NCBI GenBank assembly: GCA_002375995.1
Contig: DFNI01000009.1
Location: 94,229-141,499, forward strand
DNA from: Acetothermia bacterium UBA3571
Lineage (GTDB): Bacteria; Bipolaricaulota; Bipolaricaulia; Bipolaricaulales; Bipolaricaulaceae
DNA length: 47,271 nt
Reading direction: 5' to 3'
Both the position numbers and the translations under genes were made by a program. This document shows positions 6,796 to 15,073 of this stretch, piece after piece; the first letter of the stretch is position 1; each line of letters begins with the position of its first letter. The notes beneath the pieces are model-generated. The model saw only the letters and a list, made by a program, of their open reading frames with translations, was not told the DNA's origin and made no database searches.

Positions 6796-7864
6796 GAAAA
6801 TCGCGATCGTGGGCCTCGGGCTCATCGGGGGGTCGCTGGCGTTGGCGATAAAGCATGCCTCCCCCGGGATCCACATAGTGGGGGTGGATTTCCCCCAAGT
6901 TTTGGACCTCGCTCAGGGAAAGGGGGCCATCGACGAAGGCTTCCCGCCGGCTGAGCTCGCCCAAGCGGTAGGGGGGGCAACGGTGGTGTTCCTCGCCACC
7001 CCCATAAAGACCATCCTCGAACTCATCCCCCGGGTAGCCGTAGCCATGTCTCCAGGCGCGATCCTCACTGATGTAGGTTCCACCAAGGAAGCCATCTGCC
7101 GCCTGGCCCGGGAGGTCCTCCCCCGGGGTTGTTATTTCATTGGGGGACATCCCCTCGCCGGCACAGAAGGGAAAGGTTTCCGCGCCGCCGACCCTTTTCT
7201 GTTCCAAAACGCCCTTTACATCTTGACCCCCCTGCCCGATGCTAAAGAAGCGCTGCCACGGCTGACCCGGTATGTGGAGGCGCTGGGAGCGATACCTGTA
7301 GTGATGGACCCCGAGCGTCACGACGAGATCGCGGCTTATGTCAGTCATCTTCCCCAACTCACCGCCGTGGCTTTGGTGAACACGGTGGGACGGAAGGAAG
7401 GGATGCTTCCCTTCGCCGCCGGTGGATTTCGGGACCTCACCCGGATCGCTTCGTCCCCATATGAGATCTGGCGTGATATCCTGGCTACAAATGCCGAGAG
7501 GATCGAACAAGCCCTGAAGGACATGGTTCGAGAGCTTTCCCGGCTGCGGGAGACACTCCGGGGCGGGTTGGAGGAGGAGTTCGTGCGGGCCCGGGCGCTC
7601 CGCGCTTCCATCCCCAAACGGGCCAAGGGCTTCTCCGGGGAGTTCCCCAGCGTGAGGGTGGTGGTTCCCGATAGGATCGGCGCGTTGGCGGAGGTGACCG
7701 GGGCGTTGGGGAAGGCCGGGATAAACATCAAGGACCTGGAACTCATGCGGGTGCGGGAGGGGATCGGAGGGACCTTCAGGATCTACGTGGAACGCCATCA
7801 GGAGGCGGAGGAGGCGGTCCGGGTCCTCCGGGCCGCTGGCTACGAGGCCGAGGTGGTGGACTGA
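6776..7864 (+). CDS. tyrA: prephenate (or arogenate) dehydrogenase with ACT domain
   Basis: Oxidatively decarboxylates prephenate to 4-hydroxyphenylpyruvate (or arogenate to tyrosine). The N-terminal Rossmann fold shows GLGLIGGS (near 13-20), TDVGSTK (near 101) and GGHPLAGTE (near 123), typical of TyrA. A helical dimerisation domain follows, and the C-terminus (about 285-355) is an ACT domain with the pattern VPDRIGALAEVTGALGKAGIN, a likely site for tyrosine feedback. The 362-residue length is normal for the ACT-containing form. It overlaps aroF by 20 nt. Whether it prefers prephenate or arogenate cannot be read directly. The class I aminotransferase in the neighbouring trp/aro operon could supply either route. 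Confidence 0.93.
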   Translation: MEAGFPEKIAIVGLGLIGGSLALAIKHASPGIHIVGVDFPQVLDLAQGKGAIDEGFPPAELAQAVGGATVVFLATPIKTILELIPRVAVAMSPGAILTDVGSTKEAICRLAREVLPRGCYFIGGHPLAGTEGKGFRAADPFLFQNALYILTPLPDAKEALPRLTRYVEALGAIPVVMDPERHDEIAAYVSHLPQLTAVALVNTVGRKEGMLPFAAGGFRDLTRIASSPYEIWRDILATNAERIEQALKDMVRELSRLRETLRGGLEEEFVRARALRASIPKRAKGFSGEFPSVRVVVPDRIGALAEVTGALGKAGINIKDLELMRVREGIGGTFRIYVERHQEAEEAVRVLRAAGYEAEVVD

Positions 7865-9147
7865 TGGAGGTGCGGATCCGAGGGCCGGCGCTGGTGAGGG
7901 GAAAGGCCCGCGTGCCGGGGGATAAATCCATTTCCCACCGTGCCCTGATCCTGGGGGCGATGGCTAAAGGGGAGACGGAGATCCGCGGGTTATCCCCGGC
8001 TCGGGACGTCCGAAGCACGGCGGATTGCCTCCGCTCCCTGGGGGTGGAGGTCTATTGGGAAGGGGAGAAAGCCTCCATCCACGGTCGTGGGCCGGAGCTC
8101 CTCTCGCCGCCCACAAGGCCCCTCGACTGCGGCAACTCCGGTACCACCATGCGGCTTTTGGCAGGGGTCCTCGCGGGAAGGCCGTTCGAGTCCGTGCTCG
8201 TGGGGGATGAGTCCCTCTCCCGCAGGCCCATGCGGCGGGTGGTGGAGCCCCTTTCCCTTATGGGAGCCGAGATCCACGCCCGGGCGGGGAATTTCCCCCC
8301 TCTGCGTGTACGGGGGGGGTACCTCCGGGGCATCTATTACCGGCTTCCCGTGGCCAGCGCTCAGGTGAAGTCGGCCATACTGCTGGCGGGGCTTCAGGCG
8401 GAGGGGGAAACGGTGGTGGAGGAGCCCTTCCCTTCCCGCGATCATACCGAGCGGATGCTCCTTTTTTTAGGGGCGGAGCTGGAAAAGGACGGGGCACGGA
8501 TACGTTTGGTTCCCGGTGAGTTGCGCGCTCGGCCCGTGGGGGTGCCTGGGGACTTCTCTTCCGCCGCATTCCTTTTGGCCGCCGCCGCCCCACGTCCGGG
8601 GGCGGAGGTCCTCGTCCAGGGGGTGGGGGTGAACCCCACCCGCATCGGCTTCCTGGAGGTCCTCCGGGAAATGGGAGCGGACGTGGCCGTACTGGGCCGG
8701 GACGAGATCGGGGGGGAACCGGTGGCGGATGTCCGGGTGCGAGGGAGGGAACTTCGGGCGATCGAACTCGGGGGGGAGATCGTGCCCCGGATGATCGACG
8801 AGATCCCGTTGGTCTTTGTCCTTGCCACCCAAGCCGCCGGGACCACCGTGGTCCGGGGGGCCCGCGAGCTCCGGGTGAAGGAGTCGGATCGCATTTCGGC
8901 CATGGCGGAGAACCTGCGGCGGTTGGGGGCTGAGGTGCGGGAGTTTCCCGATGGAATGGAGGTGAGCGGTCCGTGTCGCCTCAAAGCGGCGCGGCTCTCG
9001 GGATTCATGGACCACCGGGTCGTCATGGCCTCTGCGGTAGCCGCCCTGTTCGCCGAGGGGGAGAGCCTGATCGAGGGCGCAGAATGGGCGGATGTTTCCT
9101 TCCCGGGATTCTTTTCCGTCCTGGAGGGGATCGTCCATGACCGATAG
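7864..9147 (+). CDS. aroA: 3-phosphoshikimate 1-carboxyvinyltransferase (EPSP synthase)
   Basis: Transfers enolpyruvate from PEP to shikimate 3-phosphate. The 427 residues contain DKSISHRA (near 20-27) with the conserved lysine, the PEP-loop pattern GNSGTTMRL (near 89), R-x-x-K-E-S-D-R-I (near 338) and a final DHRVVMASA (near 380). The GNSGTT form of the PEP loop differs from the LGNAGTAMRPL loop of the E. coli enzyme and resembles Bacillus-type enzymes. Start and stop overlap as TGATG with tyrA, so translation is probably coupled. Codon choice is very GC-rich, as in the neighbours. Confidence 0.95.
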   Translation: MEVRIRGPALVRGKARVPGDKSISHRALILGAMAKGETEIRGLSPARDVRSTADCLRSLGVEVYWEGEKASIHGRGPELLSPPTRPLDCGNSGTTMRLLAGVLAGRPFESVLVGDESLSRRPMRRVVEPLSLMGAEIHARAGNFPPLRVRGGYLRGIYYRLPVASAQVKSAILLAGLQAEGETVVEEPFPSRDHTERMLLFLGAELEKDGARIRLVPGELRARPVGVPGDFSSAAFLLAAAAPRPGAEVLVQGVGVNPTRIGFLEVLREMGADVAVLGRDEIGGEPVADVRVRGRELRAIELGGEIVPRMIDEIPLVFVLATQAAGTTVVRGARELRVKESDRISAMAENLRRLGAEVREFPDGMEVSGPCRLKAARLSGFMDHRVVMASAVAALFAEGESLIEGAEWADVSFPGFFSVLEGIVHDR

Positions 9148-9985
9148 CCGAACACGGCTCCTCGGCCTCCTCGGCGATCCGGTGGAGCACAGCCTCTCTC
9201 CCCGCCTCCACTCTTTCCTCATCGCCCGGGCGGGGCTGAACTACTGTTACCTCGCCTTCCGGGTATCCGAGGGCTCGCTCGGCGAGGCCCTTTCCGGCAT
9301 GCGGGCTCTGGGAATCCGTGGCTTCAACGTCACTATCCCCCATAAGGAGGCGGTCATCCCCTTTCTGGACGAGCTCTCCCCCGCAGCGGAGGCCATCGGA
9401 GCGGTGAACGTGATCGTCAACGAAGACGGGAGGCTCCGCGGGGACAATACCGATTGGGAAGGGTTCTTAAAGGCCCTGGATTCCAGGGGAGTCGGACTTT
9501 GCGGCCAAAAGGCGGTGGTGGTGGGAGCCGGCGGCGCGGCGGCGGCGGTGGTCTACGCCCTGCTTTCCACCGATGTGGAAGTCGTCGTGGTAAACCGAAC
9601 ACCGCCCCGGGCCCGGGCCCTTGCCCGGAGATTTTCCTCCCTGGGATCTGTGACCCACGGCAGCCTCCACGACCTCGCCGCCTTCCTCCGGGAGGCGGGG
9701 CTTTTGGTCAACGCAACGCCGGTGGGGATGATCCCCCATGTGGGGAAATCCCTGGTTCCCGCGCACCTCTTGCGGGAAGGGCTCGTGGTCTACGACCTCG
9801 TCTACAACCCTCCTGAAACGAAACTCCTGCGGGACGCCAGGGAGCGGGGGTGCGTCGCCATCGGGGGACTGGAGATGCTGGTGCATCAAGGGATCCGAGC
9901 GCTGGAGCTCTGGACCGGCCACCGCTTCGGAGACGAGGACGCCGCCTCGGCCATAAAGCACCTGGAGGGGGTGCTCCGTGGGTAG
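9137..9985 (+). CDS. aroE: shikimate 5-dehydrogenase
   Basis: NADPH-dependent reduction of 3-dehydroshikimate to shikimate. The 282 residues show the substrate motif SLSPRLH (near 19), FNVTIPHKE with the catalytic lysine (near 64), and GDNTDWEGF (near 100) with the catalytic Asp. A nucleotide-binding GAGGAAAAV follows near 131, with the NADP-type patch NRTPPRA after it. The open frame extends 15 codons upstream, but ATG 9137 has a GGAGGGGA ribosome site 6 nt upstream and the usual start of the family, so it is chosen. It overlaps aroA by 11 nt and aroC by 8 nt. Confidence 0.94.
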   Translation: MTDSRTRLLGLLGDPVEHSLSPRLHSFLIARAGLNYCYLAFRVSEGSLGEALSGMRALGIRGFNVTIPHKEAVIPFLDELSPAAEAIGAVNVIVNEDGRLRGDNTDWEGFLKALDSRGVGLCGQKAVVVGAGGAAAAVVYALLSTDVEVVVVNRTPPRARALARRFSSLGSVTHGSLHDLAAFLREAGLLVNATPVGMIPHVGKSLVPAHLLREGLVVYDLVYNPPETKLLRDARERGCVAIGGLEMLVHQGIRALELWTGHRFGDEDAASAIKHLEGVLRG

Positions 9986-11144
9986 GCTGCGGTGGTTTAC
10001 CGCAGGGGAATCCCACGGCCCGGCCTTGGTGGGGATCCTGGAGGGCATTCCCGCTGGGCTTCGGCTCGTTCCCGAGGACGTTGACCGCGAGCTTTCTCGG
10101 CGCCAGCGGGGGCATGGCCGTGGCGGCCGGATGGAGATCGAACGGGATCGGGCCGAATTCCTGGCCGGAGTCCGATGGGGAAAGACCACGGGGGCTCCCA
10201 TCGCCATCCGGATCGCGAACCAGGACTGGGCGAACTGGAGGGGGATCATGGAGCCCTTTGGGTCGCCCCCCTCCGATTATCGGCCGCCAACGGTGCCACG
10301 GCCCGGCCACGCCGACCTCCCCGGTGCCCTGAAGTATCGGCATACGGATCTCCGCGACGTGATCGAGCGCTCAAGCGCCCGTGAAACGGCCGCACGGGTG
10401 GCCCTGGGCGCGGTGGCCAAGAGGTTCCTGCGGGAGTGCGGGGTGGGGATCGCGAGCCACGTGATCTCCATCCACACCGTCCGGACGGAGATCGACCTCC
10501 TCTCTTTAGGCCTTTCCCCCGATGAGATAAACGCCCGGGCGGATTGCTCCCCGGTGCGATGCCTGGACCCGGAAGCCGAGCGGGAGATGGTGTCCCGGAT
10601 CGATGCCGCGGCGCGAGCGGGGGACACGGTGGGGGGCGTGTTCGAGGTGGTGGCGATGGGGGTGCCGCCGGGCTTGGGGAGCTATGTCCAATGGGACCGA
10701 AGGCTCGATGGCCGCCTCGCCTGGGCCCTGATAAGCATCCCCGGGGTCAAGGGGGTGGAGGTGGGCGCGGGGTTCGGGGCTGCGTCACGATACGGTTCCG
10801 AAGTCCACGACGAGATCTTCTGGGAAGAAGGCAAGGGGTTCCACCGCCTGACCAACCGCGCCGGGGGGATCGAGGGGGGCATTACCAACGGGGAACCGGT
10901 GGTAATCCGGGCGGCGATGAAGCCTATCCCCACCTTGAGAAAACCCCTGCGATCTGTAGACCTCCTCACAAAGGAACCGGCCTCCGCCCACCGGGAGAGA
11001 TCTGATGTGTGCGCCGTGCCGGCGGCAGCGGTGGTGGGGGAGGCCATGGTGGCGTTGGTACTTGCGGAAGCGCTCCTCGAGAAATTCGGCGGGGATACGA
11101 TGGAGGAGGTAAAGCGGGCCCTGTCCTCTCGGGGGCCCACCTGA
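9978..11144 (+). CDS. aroC: chorismate synthase
   Basis: Makes chorismate from EPSP using reduced FMN. The 388-residue length is typical. Signatures are GESHGPAL (near 9-16, with the catalytic His), RRQRGHGRGGRM (near 41), the long helix ERSSARETAARVALGAVAK (near 131), and AGGIEGGITNGEP (near 296). The start is GTG 9978, read from the strong family match G-R-L-R-W-F-T-A-G-E-S-H; a GGAGGGG ribosome site lies 8 nt upstream. It is the last gene of the plus-strand aromatic operon, which therefore supplies chorismate, prephenate and the tyrosine precursor. Confidence 0.95.
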   Translation: MGRLRWFTAGESHGPALVGILEGIPAGLRLVPEDVDRELSRRQRGHGRGGRMEIERDRAEFLAGVRWGKTTGAPIAIRIANQDWANWRGIMEPFGSPPSDYRPPTVPRPGHADLPGALKYRHTDLRDVIERSSARETAARVALGAVAKRFLRECGVGIASHVISIHTVRTEIDLLSLGLSPDEINARADCSPVRCLDPEAEREMVSRIDAAARAGDTVGGVFEVVAMGVPPGLGSYVQWDRRLDGRLAWALISIPGVKGVEVGAGFGAASRYGSEVHDEIFWEEGKGFHRLTNRAGGIEGGITNGEPVVIRAAMKPIPTLRKPLRSVDLLTKEPASAHRERSDVCAVPAAAVVGEAMVALVLAEALLEKFGGDTMEEVKRALSSRGPT

Positions 11145-11345
11145 ACGGAACGCCCATCCCGGAAGCCCTAAATAGGGACTTGAGGTTGGTTCGACGACTT
11201 CCATACGGGCTGAGCCCGCGATGGGAAACGGGGCGTCACGGGGCGAATCGGGCACCCCAGGCTATGTCCATTTAAAAGCTCCGGCGGAGGGCGGGGCTCC
11301 CGCCCAATACAGACCCCCGGTTAAAATGCCCCGAGGGGGTGAGCA
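11145..11345 (+). other. 201-nt structured intergenic leader before xpt-guaA
   Basis: No gene is visible. Short hairpins can be drawn: CCCTA-AA-TAGGG near 11167, CGGGC-TGA-GCCCG near 11206, and GGGCGGG-GCT-CCCGCCC near 11289-11305. The last has no T-run, so termination is doubtful. A -10-like TAAAAT lies at 11322-11327, about 18 nt before the TTG start of xpt. The conserved core of the purine (guanine) riboswitch is not present. Confidence 0.35.
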
Positions 11346-11924
11346 TTGGGGAATAAGGTCAGAGAGTGGATCCAAAGGGAAGCGGTGGTGGTGGGGCCGG
11401 AGTTCCTGCGCGTGGACAGCTTCCTCAACCACAGGATCGACCCGGCCTTCGTAGAGCTCGCGGGAGAGGCGTTGAGCCACGCCTTCGCTCCTCGTGAGGT
11501 GACCGCGGTCCTCACCGCCGAGGCCGCGGGGAACGTGATCGCCTACGAGGTCGCCCGAAGGCTGGGAGCGAAGGCGCTTTACGCTAAGAAAGGGAAAGCC
11601 AATACTATGGCCAATCCCCTGACCAGGACTGTCACCTCCCCCACCAAGGGGGTGGAGACCGAGCTCGCCATCTCCCGGGATTATCTGGGCCCCGGGGAGC
11701 GGGTATTAGTGGTGGATGACTTCCTCTATCGGGGGCTCACCAGCGTGGCGCTGGCGGAGATGGTCATCGAAAGCGGCGCCGAGCTCATAGGGTTTGGCTT
11801 CGTCATCGAGAAGTGCTTCGGAAACGGTCGCTCCCTGCTTGAGCGCTTCGGGGTCCAGGTGGTCTCGTTGGTGGCCATCGAACGCATGGATCCCGAGACC
11901 GGGGAGATCGTGTTCAGGGATTGA
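11346..11924 (+). CDS. xpt: xanthine/purine phosphoribosyltransferase
   Basis: The 192-residue protein closely follows the Bacillus xanthine phosphoribosyltransferase pattern: V-D-S-F-L-N-H-x-I-D-P near 20, and the PRPP loop V-L-V-V-D-D-F-L-Y-R-G near 119-130. I-E-K-C-F-G-N-G-R follows near 153, with a final E-S/R-M-D-P-x-x-G region. It salvages xanthine (and perhaps guanine) with PRPP to form the nucleotide. TTG 11346 is taken as start because a GAGGGGGTGA ribosome site ends a few bases upstream and the family begins here. It is followed after 4 nt by guaA, so XMP made by salvage would be the direct substrate of the next enzyme. Confidence 0.85.
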   Translation: MGNKVREWIQREAVVVGPEFLRVDSFLNHRIDPAFVELAGEALSHAFAPREVTAVLTAEAAGNVIAYEVARRLGAKALYAKKGKANTMANPLTRTVTSPTKGVETELAISRDYLGPGERVLVVDDFLYRGLTSVALAEMVIESGAELIGFGFVIEKCFGNGRSLLERFGVQVVSLVAIERMDPETGEIVFRD

Positions 11925-11928
11925 GACC

Positions 11929-13443
11929 ATGGGGGTTGTGGTCCTCGATTTCGGCTCGCAATACACCCTCCTTATCGCCCGGAGGCTCAGGGAGCTGGGG
12001 GCCTTCTCCATCATCCTCCCTGGGACCACCCCTTGGGAGGAGATCCAGGCCCACAGGCCCCACGCGGTGGTCCTCTCGGGAGGGCCGGCTTCGGTGCACG
12101 ACCCTGACGCCCCCAGGCCGGACCCGCGCCTCCTTTCCTCCGGGATCCCCATCCTCGGGATCTGTTACGGGATGCAGCTTTTGGTTCACCTCTTCGGCGG
12201 GGAGGTGGCGCGCTCCGACCGCCGGGAGTACGGCCGCGCCGATCTCGTGCGTCACGAGGGCCCCCTCTTCCGGGGGCTGGAGGGGGAGCTTGGGGTCTGG
12301 ATGTCCCACTCCGATGCGGTGGTATCCCTTCCCCGGGGCTGGAAGGCGATCGCCGCCACCCAGGAGTGCCCCATCGCCGCCGTGGCGGACCCCACGGGGA
12401 GGATCTTCGGGGTCCAGTTCCATCCCGAGGTGGTTCATACCCCCAAAGGGAAGGAGATCCTGCGGAATTTTCTAGAGATCGCGGGGGTCGCCCGGAATTG
12501 GAGACCGGCGGAGATCGTCTCTTCCCTCATAGAAAAGGTGAAAAAGGAGGTGGGGAGGGAGCGGGTGCTTTTAGGGGTCTCGGGCGGAGTGGATTCGTGC
12601 ACTTTGGCCCTTCTCCTGGCCAAAGCGGGGGTGGAGCACCTGGCGGTATTCGTGGACCACGGGCTCCTGCGGGAAGGGGAGCGGGAGGAAGTGGTGCAGG
12701 CCCTGCGTCCCCTGGGAGTGAACCTCCGGGTGGTGGAGGCCCAAAAGCGATTCCTCTCTGCCCTCCGGGGGGTGACCGATCCCGAAGAGAAGCGGAAGAT
12801 CATCGGGAGGGAGTTCATCCGGGTATTCGAAGAGGTGGCCTGGGAGGAGGGGCCCTTCCCGTATCTCGCCCAGGGGACCCTCTACCCCGATGTGATCGAG
12901 TCCGCGGGGAACCCGGGGGCGGCCACCATCAAGACCCACCACAACGTGGGGGGGCTTCCCGAGGAACTCGGGTTTGAGCTGATCGAGCCCTTCCGGGAGC
13001 TATTCAAGGACGAGGTGCGGGAGGTGGCAAGGGTCCTGGGCCTTCCCGATGAGATCCGGCTCCGACACCCCTTCCCCGGGCCGGGGTTAGCGGTGCGGAT
13101 CTTGGGGGAGATCACCGAAGAGAGACTCCAGGTCTTGCGGCGGGCCGACGCCATCTTCATCCAGGCCCTGCGGGAGGCCGGACTTTACCGGGATGTGTGG
13201 CAGGCGTTCTGTGTCCTCATTCCCTTGCGTACCGTGGGCGTAGTCGGGGACACGCGCCGGTACGGCTACGTGGTGGCCCTGCGGGCGGTGACGAGCGTCG
13301 ACGGGATGACCGCCGATTGGGCCAGGCTCCCCCAAGAATTCCTGGATCAAGTGGCCCGTCGCATCACCCGCCAGGTACCCGAGGTGGGCCGGGTGGTCTA
13401 CGACATAACCAGCAAGCCCCCGGCCACCATCGAGTGGGAGTGA
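11929..13443 (+). CDS. guaA: GMP synthase (glutamine-hydrolysing)
   Basis: Converts XMP to GMP. The N-terminal glutamine amidotransferase (about 1-190) shows LSGGPASV, the nucleophile Cys79 in GICYGMQ, and GVQFHPEV (near 163). The ATP-pyrophosphatase domain carries the P-loop GVSGGVDS (near 215), and the C-terminal dimerisation domain ends ITSKPPATIEWE, the family signature. The 504-residue length is normal. An in-frame upstream extension to 11794 lies inside xpt and is rejected in favour of ATG 11929. It converges on the aminotransferase gene with only 6 bp between the two stops, and no terminator hairpin is visible there. Confidence 0.96.
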   Translation: MGVVVLDFGSQYTLLIARRLRELGAFSIILPGTTPWEEIQAHRPHAVVLSGGPASVHDPDAPRPDPRLLSSGIPILGICYGMQLLVHLFGGEVARSDRREYGRADLVRHEGPLFRGLEGELGVWMSHSDAVVSLPRGWKAIAATQECPIAAVADPTGRIFGVQFHPEVVHTPKGKEILRNFLEIAGVARNWRPAEIVSSLIEKVKKEVGRERVLLGVSGGVDSCTLALLLAKAGVEHLAVFVDHGLLREGEREEVVQALRPLGVNLRVVEAQKRFLSALRGVTDPEEKRKIIGREFIRVFEEVAWEEGPFPYLAQGTLYPDVIESAGNPGAATIKTHHNVGGLPEELGFELIEPFRELFKDEVREVARVLGLPDEIRLRHPFPGPGLAVRILGEITEERLQVLRRADAIFIQALREAGLYRDVWQAFCVLIPLRTVGVVGDTRRYGYVVALRAVTSVDGMTADWARLPQEFLDQVARRITRQVPEVGRVVYDITSKPPATIEWE

Positions 13444-13449
13444 AGCCCG

Positions 13450-14613
13450 CTAGCCCCGCTCCTTGAGCACCTGGGCGATCCGCCCGATGGCTTCTTCGAG
13501 CTTTTCCGCGGGTTGGGTGAGGGAGATGCGGAGCCTTCCGGGCCAACCGAAGGCCTCCCCGGGGACCACCGCCACGTGGGCCTCTTCCAAAAGAAGCCGC
13601 GCCAAGGCAGCGGAGTCGCCCCCCAGATACGCCGAGACATCGGGGAAGAGGTAAAAGGCCCCTTCGGGCACGGGGCATTCCACCCCTGGGATCCGGTTCA
13701 GGCCCTCCGCCCCGAGGTCCCTCCGGCGGCGGAACTCCTCCACCATCTCCCTAACCCCATCCCAAGGCCCCTCCAAGGCCGCAAGGGCTGCCCGCTGGGA
13801 GATGGAGGCGGGATGGGTGATGGAGTGGGATTGGATCGCGAGCGCTGCCCGGATCACCTCCCGGGACGCGAGAACCCAGCCGATGCGCCACCCGGGCATG
13901 GCGTGGCTCTTGGAAAGCGATCCTATCACGATCACGTGTTCACCCTTTAGCCTCGCCGCGGAGAAGGGTCCCCGCTCGTACGCGATGGCTTCATACGCCT
14001 CGTCGAAGATCACGTAGAAGTCATGGTCCCTTGCCAGGGAGGCTAACGCCGAGAGCTCCTCGGGGCCCAAAAGGGCCCCCGTGGGGTTGCAAGGGGAGTT
14101 CACGATCAGGGCCTTGGTGCGGGGCGTTAAGCGCTCTGCCACCGCCTCCGGGCGAAGGTGGAACCCATCCTCGGGATCGGTGGGCACGAACACGGGCTCC
14201 GCCCCGCACAGCTTCACCACCTCCGGATAGGTGACCCAATAGGGGACGGGGATCAACACCTCATCCCCCTCCTCAAACAGGGCTAAACTCACCGAGAACA
14301 GGGCCTGCTTGGCCCCCGCCGCCACCATCACCTCCTCCGGGGAATACCGCGCTCCGTGATCTCTGCGGTAGCGGGCAGCGATGGCAGCCCGGAGCTCCGG
14401 GATCCCGCCGGCTTGGGTGTACTTGGTGAAGCCTCCTTCTATGGCCGCAATCCCTGCCCGCTTCACCGCATCGGGGGTATCGAAGTCCGGCTCCCCAGGC
14501 CCAAGGTCGATCACCTCGACCCCCTGCCGCCGGAGCTCCTCCGCCCGCCGACGTATCTCCATGGTGGCGGAAGGCGAAACCCTACCTATCCGCGCCGCCA
14601 GCTTCCTCGGCAC
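13450..14613 (-). CDS. aspC: class I aspartate/aromatic (possibly prephenate) aminotransferase
   Basis: A 387-residue PLP enzyme of the AAT-I subgroup found in Thermus and Bacillus. Visible features are DLGPGEPDFDTP (near 36-47), NSPCNPTG (near 172), DEAYE (near 204) and the PLP lysine Lys235 in S-L-S-K-S-H-A-M-P-G-W-R-I-G. It is the last gene of the trp-aro operon and overlaps aroQ by 32 nt, which suggests a role in aromatic amino acid synthesis: transamination of phenylpyruvate or 4-hydroxyphenylpyruvate, or of prephenate to arogenate, an activity known for some members of this subgroup. General aspartate aminotransferase activity is equally possible. Converges with guaA. Confidence 0.9.
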   Translation of the reverse strand: MPRKLAARIGRVSPSATMEIRRRAEELRRQGVEVIDLGPGEPDFDTPDAVKRAGIAAIEGGFTKYTQAGGIPELRAAIAARYRRDHGARYSPEEVMVAAGAKQALFSVSLALFEEGDEVLIPVPYWVTYPEVVKLCGAEPVFVPTDPEDGFHLRPEAVAERLTPRTKALIVNSPCNPTGALLGPEELSALASLARDHDFYVIFDEAYEAIAYERGPFSAARLKGEHVIVIGSLSKSHAMPGWRIGWVLASREVIRAALAIQSHSITHPASISQRAALAALEGPWDGVREMVEEFRRRRDLGAEGLNRIPGVECPVPEGAFYLFPDVSAYLGGDSAALARLLLEEAHVAVVPGEAFGWPGRLRISLTQPAEKLEEAIGRIAQVLKERG

Positions 14614-15073
14614 CGATCACCTCCAGGAGGATCTCTATCCCTTCGAGATAGCTCTCAAGTCCCTTCCCCGAGACCTGGGCGATGCAGACGTCCTTTATCA
14701 CCGAGACCCGGCGGAAAGGCTCCCGGGAGTGGATGTCCGAGAGGTGCACCTCCACCGTGGGAAGCCCCACGGCGGCGATGGCGTCCCGTAGGGCGTAGCT
14801 ATAGTGGGTCAGGGCCCCGGGGTTGATCACGATACCTTGGGCCCAGCGGCGGTGCCCGTGGATGAGGTCGATGAGGGTCCCCTCGTGGTTGGATTGAAAG
14901 ATCCGCACCTCGGCCCCCCGCTCGGCAGCGAACTCCCGGATCCTCCCGTTCACCTCCTCCAGGGTCATCCTGCCGTAGATCTCGGGCTCCCGCTCCCCCA
15001 GGAGGTTCAGGTTGGGGCCGTGGAGGATCAAGATCCGTGACGCGTGACGGGTGACGGGTGGTGGGTTCTTCAT
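14582..15073 (-). CDS. aroQ: type II 3-dehydroquinate dehydratase
   Basis: Dehydrates 3-dehydroquinate in the shikimate pathway. After a 12-residue N-terminal extension the canonical I-L-H-G-P-N-L-N-L-L-G appears, then Y-G with the active-site tyrosine loop (R-E-P-E-I-Y-G). Q-S-N-H-E-G (near 65), I-N-P-G-A-L-T-H-Y-S (near 87) and E-V-H-L-S-D-I (near 111, catalytic His) follow. Length is 163 residues against the usual 145-150, and the excess is the N-terminus. ATG 15073 overlaps the aroB stop as ATGA. The extension is encoded by a tandem heptamer repeat. A TTG codon just before the conserved start is the only obvious alternative start. Confidence 0.93.
   Translation of the reverse strand: MKNPPPVTRHASRILILHGPNLNLLGEREPEIYGRMTLEEVNGRIREFAAERGAEVRIFQSNHEGTLIDLIHGHRRWAQGIVINPGALTHYSYALRDAIAAVGLPTVEVHLSDIHSREPFRRVSVIKDVCIAQVSGKGLESYLEGIEILLEVIGAEEAGGADR
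15037..15064 (+). repeat. tandem heptanucleotide repeat at the aroQ start
   Basis: GTGACGC, GTGACGG, GTGACGG and a degenerate GTGGTGG follow each other head to tail. Read on the minus strand they lie between the aroQ ATG and its first conserved codon, so a change of one unit would shift the reading frame. Confidence 0.75.

Noticed and set aside
11145..11345. Guanine riboswitch upstream of xpt
   Set aside because: The conserved purine riboswitch core and loop sequences are not present, so only an unassigned structured leader is reported.
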